Of a stretch of DNA of 64,000 nucleotides, positions 12,411-27,400 are shown in pieces. The position numbers were made by a program, and so were the translations under genes. Within the stretch, counting starts at the first letter, position 1, and the number at the start of each line of letters is the position of its first letter. The stretch is from Aquila chrysaetos chrysaetos (taxonomy: Eukaryota > Chordata > Aves > Accipitriformes > Accipitridae). Under the pieces are notes generated by a model, which made no database searches, was not told the origin of the DNA, and worked only from the letters and a program-made list of their open reading frames with translations. Where the stretch lies: the NCBI RefSeq assembly GCF_900496995.4, contig NC_044004.1, positions 53,474,224 to 53,538,223 on the forward strand. The letters run 5' to 3'.

Positions 12411-15400
12411 TCGAGCTGGTGAAGGTACACCCACCAGAAGTGAGTACCTAAACCTGTTTGTGGACTTGTGCTATCCTCTGGGAAAAGTTTTGCTGCCTAA
12501 GTGAATTATGTAAATTTAGAACTTATTCCAGGACGGTGTTGTGCAATCTCAATTTCTGTAGCACTTGATGGGAGCTCTTGGCACTGAGCAAAGCTTTTGA
12601 ATCCTACTCAACAGAAACGTGAAAACAACCTGGCCTGTTCATGATTAAGTTAGACTTAAACCCACTTATTCCTAAGTGGCATCCTTGCAGTGGCCAAATG
12701 GTGACATTAAATTTTAATAAACTGAGTAGAGAAGACATATCATGGATGTCAAAACCACTGACATTATGATCTACAGCTGTTTTTCTTCTCTTCCCTATTG
12801 GGGTACAGTCCTGAAAGTGACTCTCCTCTGAATTTGAAATTAGTAACTATCTTCCTAGTTACAAGATGGGAGGGTTATTTAGGAAGTCCTTAATCACTCT
12901 TTGATTCTGAAATAGTGAAGGCAGAAGCCTGGAAGCAAAGCTTCTTGTACTTATGGATGATACACGTGAGGAAATGTAATTCTCAGCTTATGAGTATTGT
13001 ATACAATCATCCTAACTTATGGAAGTTTATGAAAGTGCTGTTGTAAGTAGATTTGCCAGAAGAAATATTTTACCTAATTCTTAGAGATGGGTATCTTTCA
13101 AGCAAAGAGAACAAAGACTGCTGAATAAGTAATCCAGCTGTATTAGACCTCTATGCCTCAGAGAAATATTGGAAATTGATACTTAAATAAAAATGTCTCC
13201 TAGTAGCACATAGTTTAAATGGAAAAAATTATTAAATCCCTCACCAAGTCAATGGCAACTATCAGCAATTTGGTGAGGCCAAGTGTTTACTTGTAATATG
13301 CACATCCTCACTCCAGAAGAGTAATAGTTTTCATCTTCCAAAAGCTAAGGACTTGTCAAATAGGCTTATTTAACCTCGGGTGTTCAGAGTGAGAGTCATT
13401 CCTTCAGACCCTATTTTCCAATGCTTTCCAGCTGGCATTTACTACACTTGTAGCATGGAAGTTTTGCTGCTCTCCCACTCTGGGAGCCCATGGGGTAGAT
13501 AGGGCTCTACTCAACAGGCCAAATATGTCGGGCCCCTTGAAGGCAGGTTCCCTAGCAGCAATAAAGCATTGCAGTGTGCTCATTCCATTCACAGGGGCAT
13601 ATCTGTCACAAGACATGGTCCTCCTCATGTGACCTCAACTTATGCACCTGGGGTTTTCATTAGTTGGACAAATTTGATTAAGGCAATTTCTCAGCAGTTA
13701 AGCAATGCAGGTAAATGCAGCTGTTAGGGCTTTGTGCTGGGAAAGGAGGTCAGAGTAGTAGTGAAGAAGCTTGAAGAAGTATAACCTTTGTGTACAGATT
13801 GCTTTTCAGGAATGGATAGAAATGAGACCCTGACCAGCAGACATGGACCTAGCAGGGAGGATGTGAAACACTGTAGACTTTAGCTGCCTCTGTGTAAAAG
13901 ACAGAGGAACACCTAAAACGTAAGATAGTTTTAAGCTGGTTTGAGATTAGTATTTCTCCCTTGAATACTTGTGTTCTGGGTGAATATGACTTAGCTTATT
14001 GAAAGCCATCCAGTCACTTGTAATTCCAGTCATTCCCTGCATTGCCAGTAGGGTACCTGCCAAACTGAAGTCAGGTCTGTGGCGTTGATCGTATTGACTG
14101 ACAGGAGATGTCCTGCCTGAGGAAGGTAGTGGACTGCCTTTGCCAGTGTCCCGGGGTGGTCAGATGTGTCCTGTTACACACTCAGAGCTTTAGGACTCAA
14201 AAAAAGGGTATATGCTTTTGTAGATAATTCAACTATCAAAAGCTGTCATGATATTGATTAAATGAAATAAAAATGTGGGAGGAGACCTAAATCAACTTCT
14301 AATTAATAGGGCAAAAAATTGTTCTATAGGCAGCAAGCTATTCCATATCTACTTTTTTAAGTCCTGGTGCATGTCCTTTGAAATAATTAGTAGTGGTCAG
14401 TGTCAAAAGTGGGATACTGTGCTGGATGAAACTCAGCTCTGACTGAGACTTGTACAGCTTCAACATGAATAAGGAATGGTTTCAGAAGAGCTGCAGGACA
14501 GGGTTATATAAATTATTGATACCTCAAAAGTGGGGCAGGGTTAAAGTAATGTCATTGTGCCACTTCCAAAGACTATTTGTAAGTCACAGAAGAAGAGAAC
14601 ACGACAGATTATCAACAAATAAACTAAAAGAATAGTGGATAGAACTACACTGTACAATTTAAATCCAAGGTAAAAAAATATTTTTTATAGGAGCACTTAT
14701 TCAGGAAAGCTAAGGTAAAGTGCTCTTTGGAATATGTGCAAGCTTAGCAAATTCTTTCTCTTATTGCTAATGTTAGAATCCTGTTTGTCTGAAATGAATG
14801 TTTCTAGATATATATCCTCAGAAGTGCATCTTGAACTCAAATGCGTCATGGCTGGGTGCTTTACTGAAACTAGAAGTAAATGAAAAACTTGATAGAGTAA
14901 ACTATAAATAACTTCCTTAAAAATAAACTTCATTTGGAAACTCATGCTCGAGTGAATGATCCCATTTTCCATAAACATCAACTCAAATTTCCAGGTTACT
15001 TGGAAAATGAAATAATTATTGCAAAACAACAAAAGAGCTTCATTTTGGCTTCAATTTTCCACATGTCCAGTGCACGTTGTAATGTTTGTACTAATTAACT
15101 TGGTGTTCCATGCTTAGTTTCAGCTTCTAAAATACCTCACTGCACTGAAGATGTTTCTGCTCTCAGCTCTAAGGAGGTTGAGCTCTTCTGCGGGGAAGTG
15201 CAAGTGCACTGGCAAAAGGTGATGCTGAGGATGGATTTGTGAACGGTACTTCTCTCCTTGTCAAAGGCTGTGAAGGCCCTGTGAAAGCAGGGCTTTTAGG
15301 GTGCAGAAAATGCCCCCTGGCTGGTACAATTGATCACGCCACTTTGGATGATCAGGTGAACTCATTCATGGCATTGGTTTATGTGTGTTGCATCTTTTAA

Positions 15401-18400
15401 AAATAATGCCGCTTTCCATGCATGCTGTTTGGGGCTAGTACAAAATATCCTGACTGCCTGCTATCGTTTGATTATCAACACAATATGTTTTATAAATAAC
15501 ATATTAAATGACTAGGCAATGAAACAATTAATTGATTTTATAATGAAGCATGAAATCAAATAGACTTTGAGATAGAGTTGAGAGAAGCTGGTGTCTGATC
15601 TGATTAAGATCAATGTCATTTTCTGCTTGCTAGAGCCTAGGGGCTGCTGATGAAGAAGTCATTAGTGTTAGTTTAGTGGTCATAGAACAGTTTGACAGGT
15701 TTTACTTAGTGCTATGCGAGCGAAAGCTCAGTCTTAGGGGTTGTCAGTGCAATAGTGATGTGGTGGTTTTGGTGTGGCCAGATTTATATCATGGGGAGAA
15801 AAATGGGACTGCAAAAAACTTCAGTGGGTGCTTTACCTTTTGATTGCAGAATAAGTTCTTTGCTGAGCTGGAATGGGGAATCCATTGTGTCCTTATGGGT
15901 AAACACATGAGAGTACTTTTTAGAAACGTTAGACATCAGTAGACTACCAAATTTCTTTGGTTTTAAGTCATTTTGATGGGCAACAGGTCCAAAGAAATTC
16001 AAGACACCCAACTGCTTTTGCTCTGGGGTGTGGTTTTGTTTTGTTTTCTCCATGGTGCTTTCCACACAAATGGCGACCTTGGAAAGATGATTTTGAGAGG
16101 ACAAGGCTTCTCTACCTGGGAGAAGTTTTGCATCCACCTGGTACCCCAGGGACTTGTGTTTGCACAGCCAGGATGTAGCTGAGAAATGTCTTTAAAAGAT
16201 TTCTTGGCTTTATAGAGCGATACACAGAAATCTCAGCTCCAGGAAGTTGCAGTTATATCATTGAGTAGTAGCCTGGGTGAGGAAATGTTCTTTACCTTAT
16301 ATAAGGTATAAGCAGAAAGTGTTAATAGAAGAATTTCTAGGAGAGTAATAATTACACTCACTTGATGCATGCTACAGAAACCTCTCAGAGTGAAGGGGAC
16401 TATTATGAGAACTAACCAGGGCTTGGAATTGCCCCGCACAAGGAATTCTGGTATTTGCATGCAAAGCTTTGCTGATATGAAATGCTCATGTTTCAAGGTT
16501 TTTTTCCTGGGAATCAAGTCCTTAAAAATCAAGAATTTACAAATGTAGAAATATTTTCAATCTCAAGATATTTTATTACTTTAAAGTTTGTAAATTGCAC
16601 ATGACTTGAATTACTGAAATATCCCAAGGCACTTTGTAACTTCAGTACTTACCCAGATTTTCCCATTTTGAGTGCCTTGGAGGGGTGATCAAGTGTCCTT
16701 TTTTTAAAAAAAAAAATCTTTTATAGATATGCTTCCCTTCTTACAAAAATAATTTTCCTGTGAATCACCTACTTTTGCGGGACTCCCACACATCAAGCAG
16801 TTCAGCCAGAGAGAAACTTGTAATGTCATCCCTGGATGAGAATGGGACTCAATATTTCCTGTGGGGCAAAGGGAGAGGTAGTTTCCTGGTTTTTTAAGTG
16901 CCAGAAAGTAAGTCATGTCAGTCGGCTCAGCAAAATGAAATACGTTAATTTCTGTATGAGCCAACCTGAAATGAAATGTTGTTGGTTTTTTTTTAATATT
17001 CTAGATTAATACAGAAAATTTCCCATATAATCTGTGCTTCCCTGGAAAAAGTTAACTGAAAATGTATTTCTGTTTGAAATAACCCCAATAAAGATCTCTT
17101 GGTTAGTTCTATGTAAAACATTGAAGATACATTTAGTCCTTTGCTGAGTTCTTGTTTTTAGCACTACTTTGAAAGTTGAGTAATATTAATGCACCTCTGC
17201 TATTTTAGCCAGGGTAGGAAATTGAAAAACCAGCAACAGATCAAGTATAGAAAATGTCTGCAGATATGTTTTGGAAGACAGCTTAAGAGAGTTCTTAAGC
17301 AGGCAAGTCAAAGGGAAAAACTACTTATACAATCAAATATGGCTGCAAAAATTAATCCATTTAAATAATTTCTAGCATGTTAATAAATTTTTAGATGTGA
17401 TAAACTTATAGTGATTCTATCCTCCATTTACACAGAGGCTTTTAAAGCTAGGCTGGGTGGAATTTTGCCACTGATGGACAAGAATGTGCCATTAGCACTG
17501 GGATGCGAACTGCTGCAGCAGTCCACTTGCTAAGGTAGGATATCTGTCATCTAGCTATGGTTTTTGAAGGGCAGACCATATGGTGTGTAAGATATCAATT
17601 CTTTTGTGAAAAGTCCCTCCCAAATAGTAGCGCTCTTTTAACAGCATAATGTAGCAGACACTTTACTATGGGAGAAGCAAGTGCTATCTCCATAACTCAT
17701 TGTCTCTTCACTTTTCACAGGTTAATCCAATTTCAACAGTTCTTTATAACCAGGTAGAATCATCACAGATCCATTATATTTAGCTAAGTCCTACTGCTCT
17801 GTATACACATTTTGAGCTATGGGTGAGTGTAAGGCAATAGGTGAATGTAATACCATTTTATGAATGTAAAGCCATTTTATACTAGACCTTACAAACAGAA
17901 CAGCACTAGCTTTGTTAACAGACTTTCCCTGTTCTTTATCCTAAGCAAGAATCCTGAGGTTTTAAAGTGTTGTGCAAATCTGTTAGCTAATATATGCTAG
18001 CAGGTTTTAAGAAATGTGGCTTTTACTACAGTAGTAACACTCTAAAGGTCTAACAAATTTTTTGTATAGTTAACATTAAAAGTATATATAGGGATACTTT
18101 TTTGCCTGAAGCAAAATTAATTTCATTCTTAAAAAGGTACAAGATAAATCTATGCAGTAAACTCATAGTTGGAAACTATTGGTCTCTTTTGGGGAATCCT
18201 TTGCTTTCTGAAAAATGTGAAGGACGTGCACTAGCTAGCATGCTTGCATTCAGAAATTCTGCTTTTATACTTCTCTCCAAAATCTACCAAATATCCTTTT
18301 CTCCAAACCAGTGAAGGTTTAGCAGTGCCTCTTTTAACCTCTGTTAACCACACAATTTATTTGTCAGTATAAGCACCTGGAAAAAACATAGTTTTGGAAA

Positions 18401-21400
18401 CTAAATCTAAACCCCAGGATAAGTTTGCTAGGTACGTAGTTCTCATATCTGGAAGCCAAAAGTTTTTTGGAAGACATTTTTGTACCAGCATTTGTAAAGA
18501 TAAAATTATCAGTTTGCTGGCACCCTAGTTATTAAGTGTGCTGAGTTACCACTTTTAAACAAAAAATACTTCATAATAATTTATGTACTTTTTATAAACC
18601 AAAACCAGCTTCTATATTTTCAGTTTTGGCTGTAGTACATCTTTTAATGAGTCAACTATTAAAGCAGGTCAGTGGCTGTAATTTTCCTGCCACAAAGGAA
18701 AAACAAACCCATGCCTTCATCAACTCCTCGTCTTTGACTTTTAATTCTTCTTTTCAGTTCTGGCTAAGATGCATTTTGCCTGCAGACTTTTCATGAGATG
18801 TGTGACATCACTAGGAAATACCATGTCCAGAAGCAATCATATGGTATCAACTCATGCTTACATTTCCTTTCCAGATGGGACCACTTCAGTTAGGTGGATG
18901 TAGAGCAGCTGTGGAATCAGCTGAAAGAGTTAAGAAATCCTGTAGAGAAAGCAGGAGGCTCTCTGGGTGACACAAAAGCAGTGGTGATCAGGAGGTGGGG
19001 AAATGCTTATGCTGGGAAGGGACTGTAGAAATCTTTATACATGCCAAATCTGTCAAGACTGATAATTAGTATTAGCAATAAGTTATGCGATTATCATCAG
19101 ATCATAGTGAAATAGTGACAGCGAATTTAACAAGATGTTTATGTAGTTAATCCTTCGGTTGATGTATGGTTTATAAAGTGCTACAGTGGTAATGAAAATG
19201 TCATGCCATCAATGAGGCTACTTAAATGAAATAAAGGCAAGTTGGTGCATGGGCAAAATTGAGGTTGTACAGTTTTGCGCAGTGCTGTACTATGCACTGT
19301 GCTGTGTTCCTGTGAGACGATAACGGATCAGGGAGGTCTGAAGCCAGAGGTGCTGAAAGAAACAAGAAGCAGGGAGAAGATACAGCCTCAGCTGCATCTC
19401 AGGCAATGTTGCCTGGAGGCAGCTGGGGCAGAGGTGCCTGTTACACTGAAAAGTCAGCTCTGAAAGACAGTGCCCAGGAGGAAGATGGGTCTGGAGGATG
19501 CTGTTTTGGCTCTGTGGGTGAACAAGGCCACAAGTCAGCTTTGGCAAGTGGGACAAGACAGTGGAGATGGCTTGCTGAGTCACCAGCCTGGTTTCCCAGG
19601 CGAAGATATGCCTCGGAGAAATCCCTGGTCAAGCTAGAAGGACAGACCAAGGTTAGATTTGTTGTAAGTGTTGTCATGTCTGTGTTTTTCTTTTCTAGCT
19701 TTGTTTCATGCTCGTAATCCAAAATTTAAACCTTGACTCTGTTGAATAAACTTGGTGCTTTTCCTTTTATTTTTTCTCTCCAGCATTTAAAGTCAAGTAG
19801 GTGACTCATGGGTTACTTTCCCAAGCCCCAGGGCATGTGTTTCCCATACCAGTTACTGTTAGGAAAGTTGCTTTGAGGCTCACTGGTATTATTTACACAC
19901 ATTTGTGAAACAATTCCCAACAGGAGACGGGGCAGTCAGACGCTGGAAGAAGTTTTCCAGTTGTTGGGAGGCTGAAGCCTGCCTGGGCAAGGACTGTTGA
20001 GAGCTCCTACATCAGCCACTCAAGCAGCCCTTTCTGGCCATGCTTAGCTAGTACAAAGAGCCTCCCCAAGCAGAGGGGAGGAACCTCAAGCTGCACCGAA
20101 GAGCAGATGGTGGAAACAGATTCCCAAGGGCCTGTATCGTGTCCCGGCCCAAACAGGGACAACTACAGCTCACCTGGTTATTGCAATCTACTATGTTATA
20201 ATTAACTGAGAAGCTACATCTATGCTTCTAGCCTGTTTCAGCTGCAAATCACCATGTGTGCTCATGCCTTAAAAAGGAGATCTGGATATGTGATGGACCA
20301 GGAGCAAAGGCGTGAGCAGCTCCTGTTGCTCAGCTGAGTCAGGAACTCACAAGGCTGTGGTAACGCTGTCAGGTGCTATTGCTTCTCTGTATCCTGACAG
20401 GCATTCCATGGCCAGATGGTCCTTTGGGATCAGTAAGTCATAGACATCCAGCTGCCTGCGCAAGAATACCTTTCTTCACCATCCAATGTCACTGGGATCA
20501 GAAAGCCTGGAATATTCTGGTCAAATCTCCTTTTATCAACTCTTGGTTTTGCTGTTAAAACTCTCAAATCATTTTGGATACAAACAGTTTGGTTGCACCA
20601 AACTACATCCTCAGCTATCTTCTCTGTGATCATTATGTGGTATTTGGCCAAGGGAAAAACTGGATCTTACAAACATATATGGCACTATTCCAGATCTCTA
20701 TGTAGTTATCCACAGCTACAAAGGAGATGGAAAGCAGAGGTTTTTCTGCCATTCCATTATAAGCCCTATATAAATAAGACCGTTTTGGCAAATTCATGTC
20801 TGAGATGGCTGCTTTCTCAAGAGCAGCAGTAAAAGACATACAAAGATGTTACATCACATATTTGAATAGTCTTCGCCTATTTCTGTGTTTGACCATATTC
20901 TCTCCTACCCCTTAGATTCTTCTCCAGTCTGCTGCTCATCTCTGTTTCTTTGTCATAGTCAGACAGAGGTTGCCTTGTGCTCTGCTTTTTTTCCTTACGA
21001 TTTCTTTCTGTAATGACTTTCACTTCTGTATCCAGTCTACCAGCCCAGCCAACTGGTAATTTATCTCCTCTTTTCACTTTTTCCTTCCCCTTTACCTACC
21101 TGGTAGCCTTTTTCTAGCTAGTTTTTCGAAGGCTTAGTCTGCTGGACATTTTTTCTGGTACTTCAGTTCCTTCCAGTTACCTTTTATAGCCCTGACCATA
21201 GAGCCATGACCCTCTTCTGAAGGATTCAGCTCTCTGTGGTCTAAGACCTTGCTGTGATACAGCACAGCTGCAAAACCTTGGCTTGGACTTCTGAGAAAAT
21301 TGCTTAATTGTGAGAAAGTACAGAGATGAGAGCCTTGCAAGATAAGAAAGGTAAAACTGCAGGCAGAGGCAAGATTAGAAGCTCAGGGGTTCAAGAAAAA

Positions 21401-24400
21401 AACCACAGTGATACGAAGAGGTATAAAACCGAAGGAGAAGACGGGGTGCTTGAAGTTGGTAGGTCAGCGACATCAAGGATCAGCCTGCCCAAGGTGTGAT
21501 GGAGACTGGCCCTTCCCCACCTGCCCAGCAGATCTGGCAGCAAAGGGTCGGCAGACATCTAACCGAGACGGGAAAGCATATTAATCCTTACTCTAGTAGC
21601 TCTTCAGTCCTAGCTACCTACTGACTGTATTAGCCAGTATGTAACCGTTTTGTACTTTGAAGTTGTGTGTGGGCTGCTTGCTGACTTTCTTTGTAAAAGT
21701 TGCCCGGAGAGGGAGGGCTACGTGACACTTGCAGGTTTTTGTCTCACTTCTAAAACCTGCAAGGCAGTGCCACAAAACATCAGCTGTAGCAATTTTTTTC
21801 TTGTTGTTCCACTGCCAGTTTCTTGTAGCCTAATGTATTACTTTTCTTCTGCACTGCCAAGTTGCCCAAGCCCTTCTCTCTCAGGACGTTGGTTGTTACC
21901 GTGCGCTTTCTGTATGAAACCTAAGCTGAGCAGATCTGGCTGGTGATGGAACAAAGTACTGTTTTCCAGTCACTGAATATAGATTTAGGGCAGCATACTA
22001 GATATCCCGAGGGATCCTGGGCTCTGTTGGCAGGCAGCACTGACTTAGGTTTATCTAACCTTTGTGTTGAAATTCAGAAGCCCAGAGCGAGTAATCACAT
22101 TTTTGGTTCCTAGCACAGCACATTACTCTGCAATAACTTTTAATTCCTTTTGGCAGTTAACTATTAGCCTAAATTGCCACTTTTGCAAGCATCGCAATAT
22201 CTGCTCACGGTCTGTTGCTTCCTGGAAAATTTGCCTCCTCCAAAATTGGTGGTAGATTCTCATTTTCTGTCAGGACCATTAGCTACTGCATCACCTGAAA
22301 GCCCCAGCAGGGGCTTGATGAGAACAGTTCTGTGTTGGGCAGACTTTTAAATTTGGAAATTAGGTGGAGGAAAAAGTGAGCAGAGTGAAGAAGTTAGAAA
22401 AAGAAAGGCCAATACTCTCAAAGGAAAGGCTAACAGTTAGTGATTTGTGCCCAGAAATAGCTCTCATCAACAACATGAAAATAGAATAAGGCTGTGTTTT
22501 TAATGAACGTGTGAAGATCAATGCTGTAGACCAACTTCTGTTCTCACTACCCTAACACAAATATATAAGCCCAAATGAAGCTTGTGATATAACAGTAGAA
22601 TTTGGTTCCATGATTTAAGGAAAGTGATTTGTTACTCGGGTCCCAATGGCTAAAGGAGAAACTGACAGGAGGCATAACAACTGAATTTGAACAGGTTTCA
22701 CTGAAAAGCAGCTTAGTATTTCTCCTCTGTATCATACCGAAGCCAAATTTGCCATCATTTGACTTTACTAGATTGAGATGGAAGGACTGACTTTTTAATT
22801 TAATTTTTACTTTATTAATAACAAAACCCCATGGCAAATCTTGCCAGTTGAGCACAGGACTTCTTCCCTCCTTGGCTTATGAAGCTACACCATTGCTGTG
22901 ATGTTGCACGAGGTGTCTTTGTCTGTTTCCTCGGCATCAGCTGTTGGTTTCTGAGAGAGCTGCAACACTGAACTTAATGGTGTAGCTGGACAAATACTAC
23001 AACATGAAACACACCTGAGAGCTCACAAAGCTATGCTGTCTGCCTGACAGAATCTGCATTAGGCACTGGCTGCTTTGGTTCCTCTGAAGCAAATTTGGTA
23101 AATTCTTCTTGTATTCCAGTTATAAAACTGAATGGTTCCAGTCATTCCTTGAATGATAGCAATACACTGTTCTGACTGATGGAGTGGGCAAGAGAGAATT
23201 GGATGATCTAGCTGGATTTTTTCCATCTCTGAATTTTTGGTTTCTCATTGTTCTACTCCTTTCTTTTGATCTGGAAATTAGTTTGAATAGAAGTATATGT
23301 TGCTAAGGTGTTTAAACCTCAGACACATGTGCCTTGCTGCCAGAGTGTACCTCTGACAGAGAAACATTTAGTTCCTTTTCTTTGTATCATTTGGGGAAAA
23401 GATGGGGAGAATACTTGGGAGCATTGGGAAAAGCTTAAAAAGAGTAAAAGAACTGAAGAATTTATTTAATACTGTTTCCCTGTTATGCTATGCAGCTATA
23501 TTTCTTGAATTTAACTGTAGCAAAGTGTACTTTACAGTCTAACATTCCGTTATGTTTCTGAAAGAGAAAAAGATGTTTTCTTCTGTAGGCCAGCCTTCTC
23601 CTGAGCTGAACAGTCAGATGGAGAGTTCAAAATTGCAGTTGCCAGAAGAAATGATCAGTAAAGGCACGCTTAACTTCAGCAATGAATTATTCACTATATT
23701 AGGAAATTTTTTTTAATTGAAATGAATTTTTATCAAAGTGTGTATATGCATGCACATGCATGCAGGCATTCCCAGCAGTTTAGGGTGTATAATCTGACCT
23801 GTTTATAGCTCTAATCCAAAATTTTCTGTAACGTCTATGCATAAAATTGTGGTTTAAAAAAGCCACTCCATTTAAAATGTTTAAAAGAAATACGAAGCCT
23901 GTTTCAGATATACCTGAAATGGTCCTCAAAGTAGCCCGATGTAATTCACCACATCTGACAAAAATCTCCTTTTAGCCTGTTCTAATATCTTATTCCATCT
24001 GCTTCTCTCTCTGCTCTGCAGTTTTGAGCTTTGGGGAAGAGTATCTATCCCTGAAACCACCTAGAGCTCATAGCTGCTTTTACATTCTGACTATCCCTTG
24101 TTCACTGTGTGTTTGGGGAAAAAAGTTTAGCTCATTTCAAAGCTTTCTTCATGAATTATTTCTAGAGGAAGCAAAGCTTCATCTCCTTCTCGGGCAACAC
24201 GTACCTTTGTGGTTTGGTTTCTGTAAGAAATGCGGGAAAGAAGCTCTGGAAGTAGCTCTTCTTGCTTATGCCTGTTGCAAAGGGAAGGAGGACACCAGCT
24301 GGTCACAAAAGCCCAGACACCTGAGTCCTGTACCAACTTCCTTCGTGGTATTTATTCATCAGGTCTCTTCATTTCTATGCTCTGCTTTTAGGAAAAGGGT

Positions 24401-27400
24401 TTGATCTTAAACGTTTGATCCTAGTGCAGTGCTGGTTTTGCAGTGATAGCTATTTTGCTGAAGAAGGTAAGTGCACCCTGATGACTTCTGTACCAGATGG
24501 GATAGGGATTACAGAAACCCATGTGGCATTAGACCAAGAAAAGCCCAGAAATGGGCTCAGTCCGTGACAGAGAAGAGATTACAGACCAGAGATTGTATGG
24601 TGAAGGGAAGAACAGGGTTTTGGGTAGCCTTTTTTTTGTTGTTTCTTCTGGAAAAAATGTGAATTTAAGTGTTAAATCTCTTTCTAAGGTGTTTCTTCTA
24701 AATTGTGCTTCTTTTTTTCTGGAGCAGAATTGAAGTTTGTGAAGATAAAAATCACAGAGGATATGGCCTGAAAGAAAGGTTGGATAATTCGAGTTTGTTT
24801 TTCTTTAATTTTAGCACCCGCATTTGAAAACCAGTCTCAGATTCACATGTCAAATTGTTATCCAGAAGGTATTACTGATGGCTTATTTTCAGAGCAGAGA
24901 TGAAATTCAGGTTTCTTCTTGGCATAATACTACATTTATCCTGAAGCATCTAATTCGGTTACTGCACTTTATTGCTTTTGTTTTCTGAGGTAAGAATCAA
25001 CAGTGGGTTTTGCCATTTCTTGAAGATATTTAGACAAGAATCTAAACAACATTTTAAAGGAGCTTGTGGTTTAAATTCCATTTTATTCAGGGTCAGCCTT
25101 TGTTTTAGGACAATATTGGGCCTAAAATAGATGAAGAAATTGTTACGTATTGGTCTTCGCATCATAGTACATCTTGAGAGCTTCTGAAATTTATTATTAT
25201 CTCATACCCTTAATTTTAATGGGAACTGGATTTTTGTTCCCCTGGTTTGAGAGTTGACTGGTAGGAATAGATCACAACGAAGGGGCCTGCAGAGCTGGAA
25301 CTGGTGTCTGATGACTGAGGTGCTATCTGTCAGGGCAAAGCTCAAGAAGGTCACATCACACGTGCTTCCATTGCCGCACTCTGCAAAGTGCCATAGTCAG
25401 AACACAGCAGACCATTACCTGTGAGCATACTGCCTAGCGCACGCAGAGCCGATGTCACCGTGTCACCAGGGACTGTCAGAGCTGTGTTAGGTGCCGTGGT
25501 GGATCCCCTGGAGCCGACACTTAACAGGGCAGAGCATTTTCTGCTAAGTGTTTGGGGCTGGGAGGTTGGGGCGGTAGCACGGCAGTTGCCCAGCATGTAT
25601 TCCTTCTGGATTTTAACAGTTGTCCCTCTGGCTCTTCAAGGACGTGGCAGTCATAGTTACTTCACATCCAAGTATAAGCTTTCCTCCTTTAGCATATAGA
25701 AACCGAAGACTTATAAGGGCTTCCTTGTGTCTGCATGCCTCTTTTTTAAAACAGTGGTTGAATTAGGGAACCAATACCAAGTTTGGGTTTCTTTTTTTTT
25801 TACCTTATTACCAAGAGCCCTTGTAAGCGTTGATAGGACTCTGATGCATTCAGCTTCCGGGATGAAACTCTCCAGGCCAGCTTTTTACGCAAAAGGATTT
25901 TGTTTTAAGCATTTAAAGTGTGAAAATGTTTCCATTTATAGAAATAAGTCACCTTTGACCAGAAATGGAAAACTTCAGTATAGAAGATAACAGTACAACA
26001 AAAAAATGTCTGTGTGGCTGTCACTGCCATGACTTTGACAGCAAAAGTTGTGACTTCTAGGGTTTTTCCATAAGTTGTTGGAGAAAACTTTGTGATGGAA
26101 TGAGGCTAGAGGAAAACTTGTGAGCTAGTAAAAAATCAGAATGTCTTTCCTGTGGAAAATTCTGGTATCACAAAATGTGTTTTTCAGCCAAAATGAGTGT
26201 TAAAAGTAAAAAAATACTGTATTTTGTTGACTAAAATTTTGTCAAACACTGATAATTTGGGGTTGGTTTACAGGACTGGTAGCGCAGCAAAGCTGTTGAT
26301 CTGAGGACCCTGTTCCAGGAAAGGTCCATTTCCATCCCAGCTCAAACAGTCTTTCTAGAGGTTACATAACAGTGCTAGAGGCAGCAAATAAGAGCCAGGA
26401 TTCCTGTCCCCCAGGTGAGTGTCTCCCCAGAGGACTATGAAGTTGAATTCTTCTTCCCTTGCCTTCTGGCCCTTTGACACTTGCATTTCTTCCTCTGCCA
26501 TTGTCTGTCTCCAACAGAGATAACGCTCTTTGGCTGTGGCTTGGTGCTGAGGCCCTTGTCCTGGGAGGCAGGAGCTTCAAAGGCCATGAAGACTGTAAGA
26601 CATGGCTAAAAATCGTCTGCTATACCTAAGAAAATGAATGTTTTCACCTAAGGAACAAGATTGGGAGTGGATCTTGACTGGGTTCTTCTTTCCACAGAAA
26701 GGACTGTAGGAAAGGATGAACCTGAGATGAAAAATCATGGCTGAGTCCTGCTAACTTACTCCTGCTGGTGGAATAAGGGGATAGGAGGGATATCAACCCC
26801 TATGGGGTAAGGGGAAGGAGGCTGGGAGAAGGAGAGAGGAATTATGCTGAAGCCCCTGTTCCAGCAGAGGCCACTGCCTTGGGTACCTCTAGCTTCTCCC
26901 TCTCAGAGTCACAGCAAGCAAGGGTTTCTGTAGGCTTGGCATAGTCAAAGTAGAATGAAATGCATAATTAAATTCTACCATTGGCATTAACATATGCCCT
27001 CTGTTAGTGTGGGAGGAGAAGAAAAGGGTCAAACTTTTATAGCTTTACACTTTTGCTAGTGAGATGACCTGTAGATAAGACGTATCCTGGATAAGCAGTG
27101 CCACGTCTTCTTTTTTGTCCCTTGTGAACAAACTGAGACATGCATTCTAGTCCTGTGATTGAGTCTAACCCATGCCTTGATGTTAACTGGCTTCATTCAT
27201 ATCCAAATCTTAGATCATACTTTAGATGTTCAGAAATTGAAAAATTGTTGGGTTTCCATGGTGACTAACCCTACCTGAGAAGCACTTGACTGGGCAATTT
27301 CTTGAGAGCTTTTCCAAGCCCTTAAGTTTCTACAGTTCTCTCATTCACAAGACAAGCTGGCCTGGCCCATGCTAACTCTTTGTTTTCCTTTGCAATTAAA

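Noticed and set aside
15784-16137. Minus-strand open frame of 117 codons
   Set aside because: No similarity is recognised, plus-strand frames overlap it, and no supporting splice or promoter context was seen.
26270-26330. tRNA-like words (TGGTAGCGCAG and a later GTTCC)
   Set aside because: The arms do not pair into a cloverleaf and the B-box does not match GGTTCGAATCC. At best it is a decayed tRNA-derived fragment.
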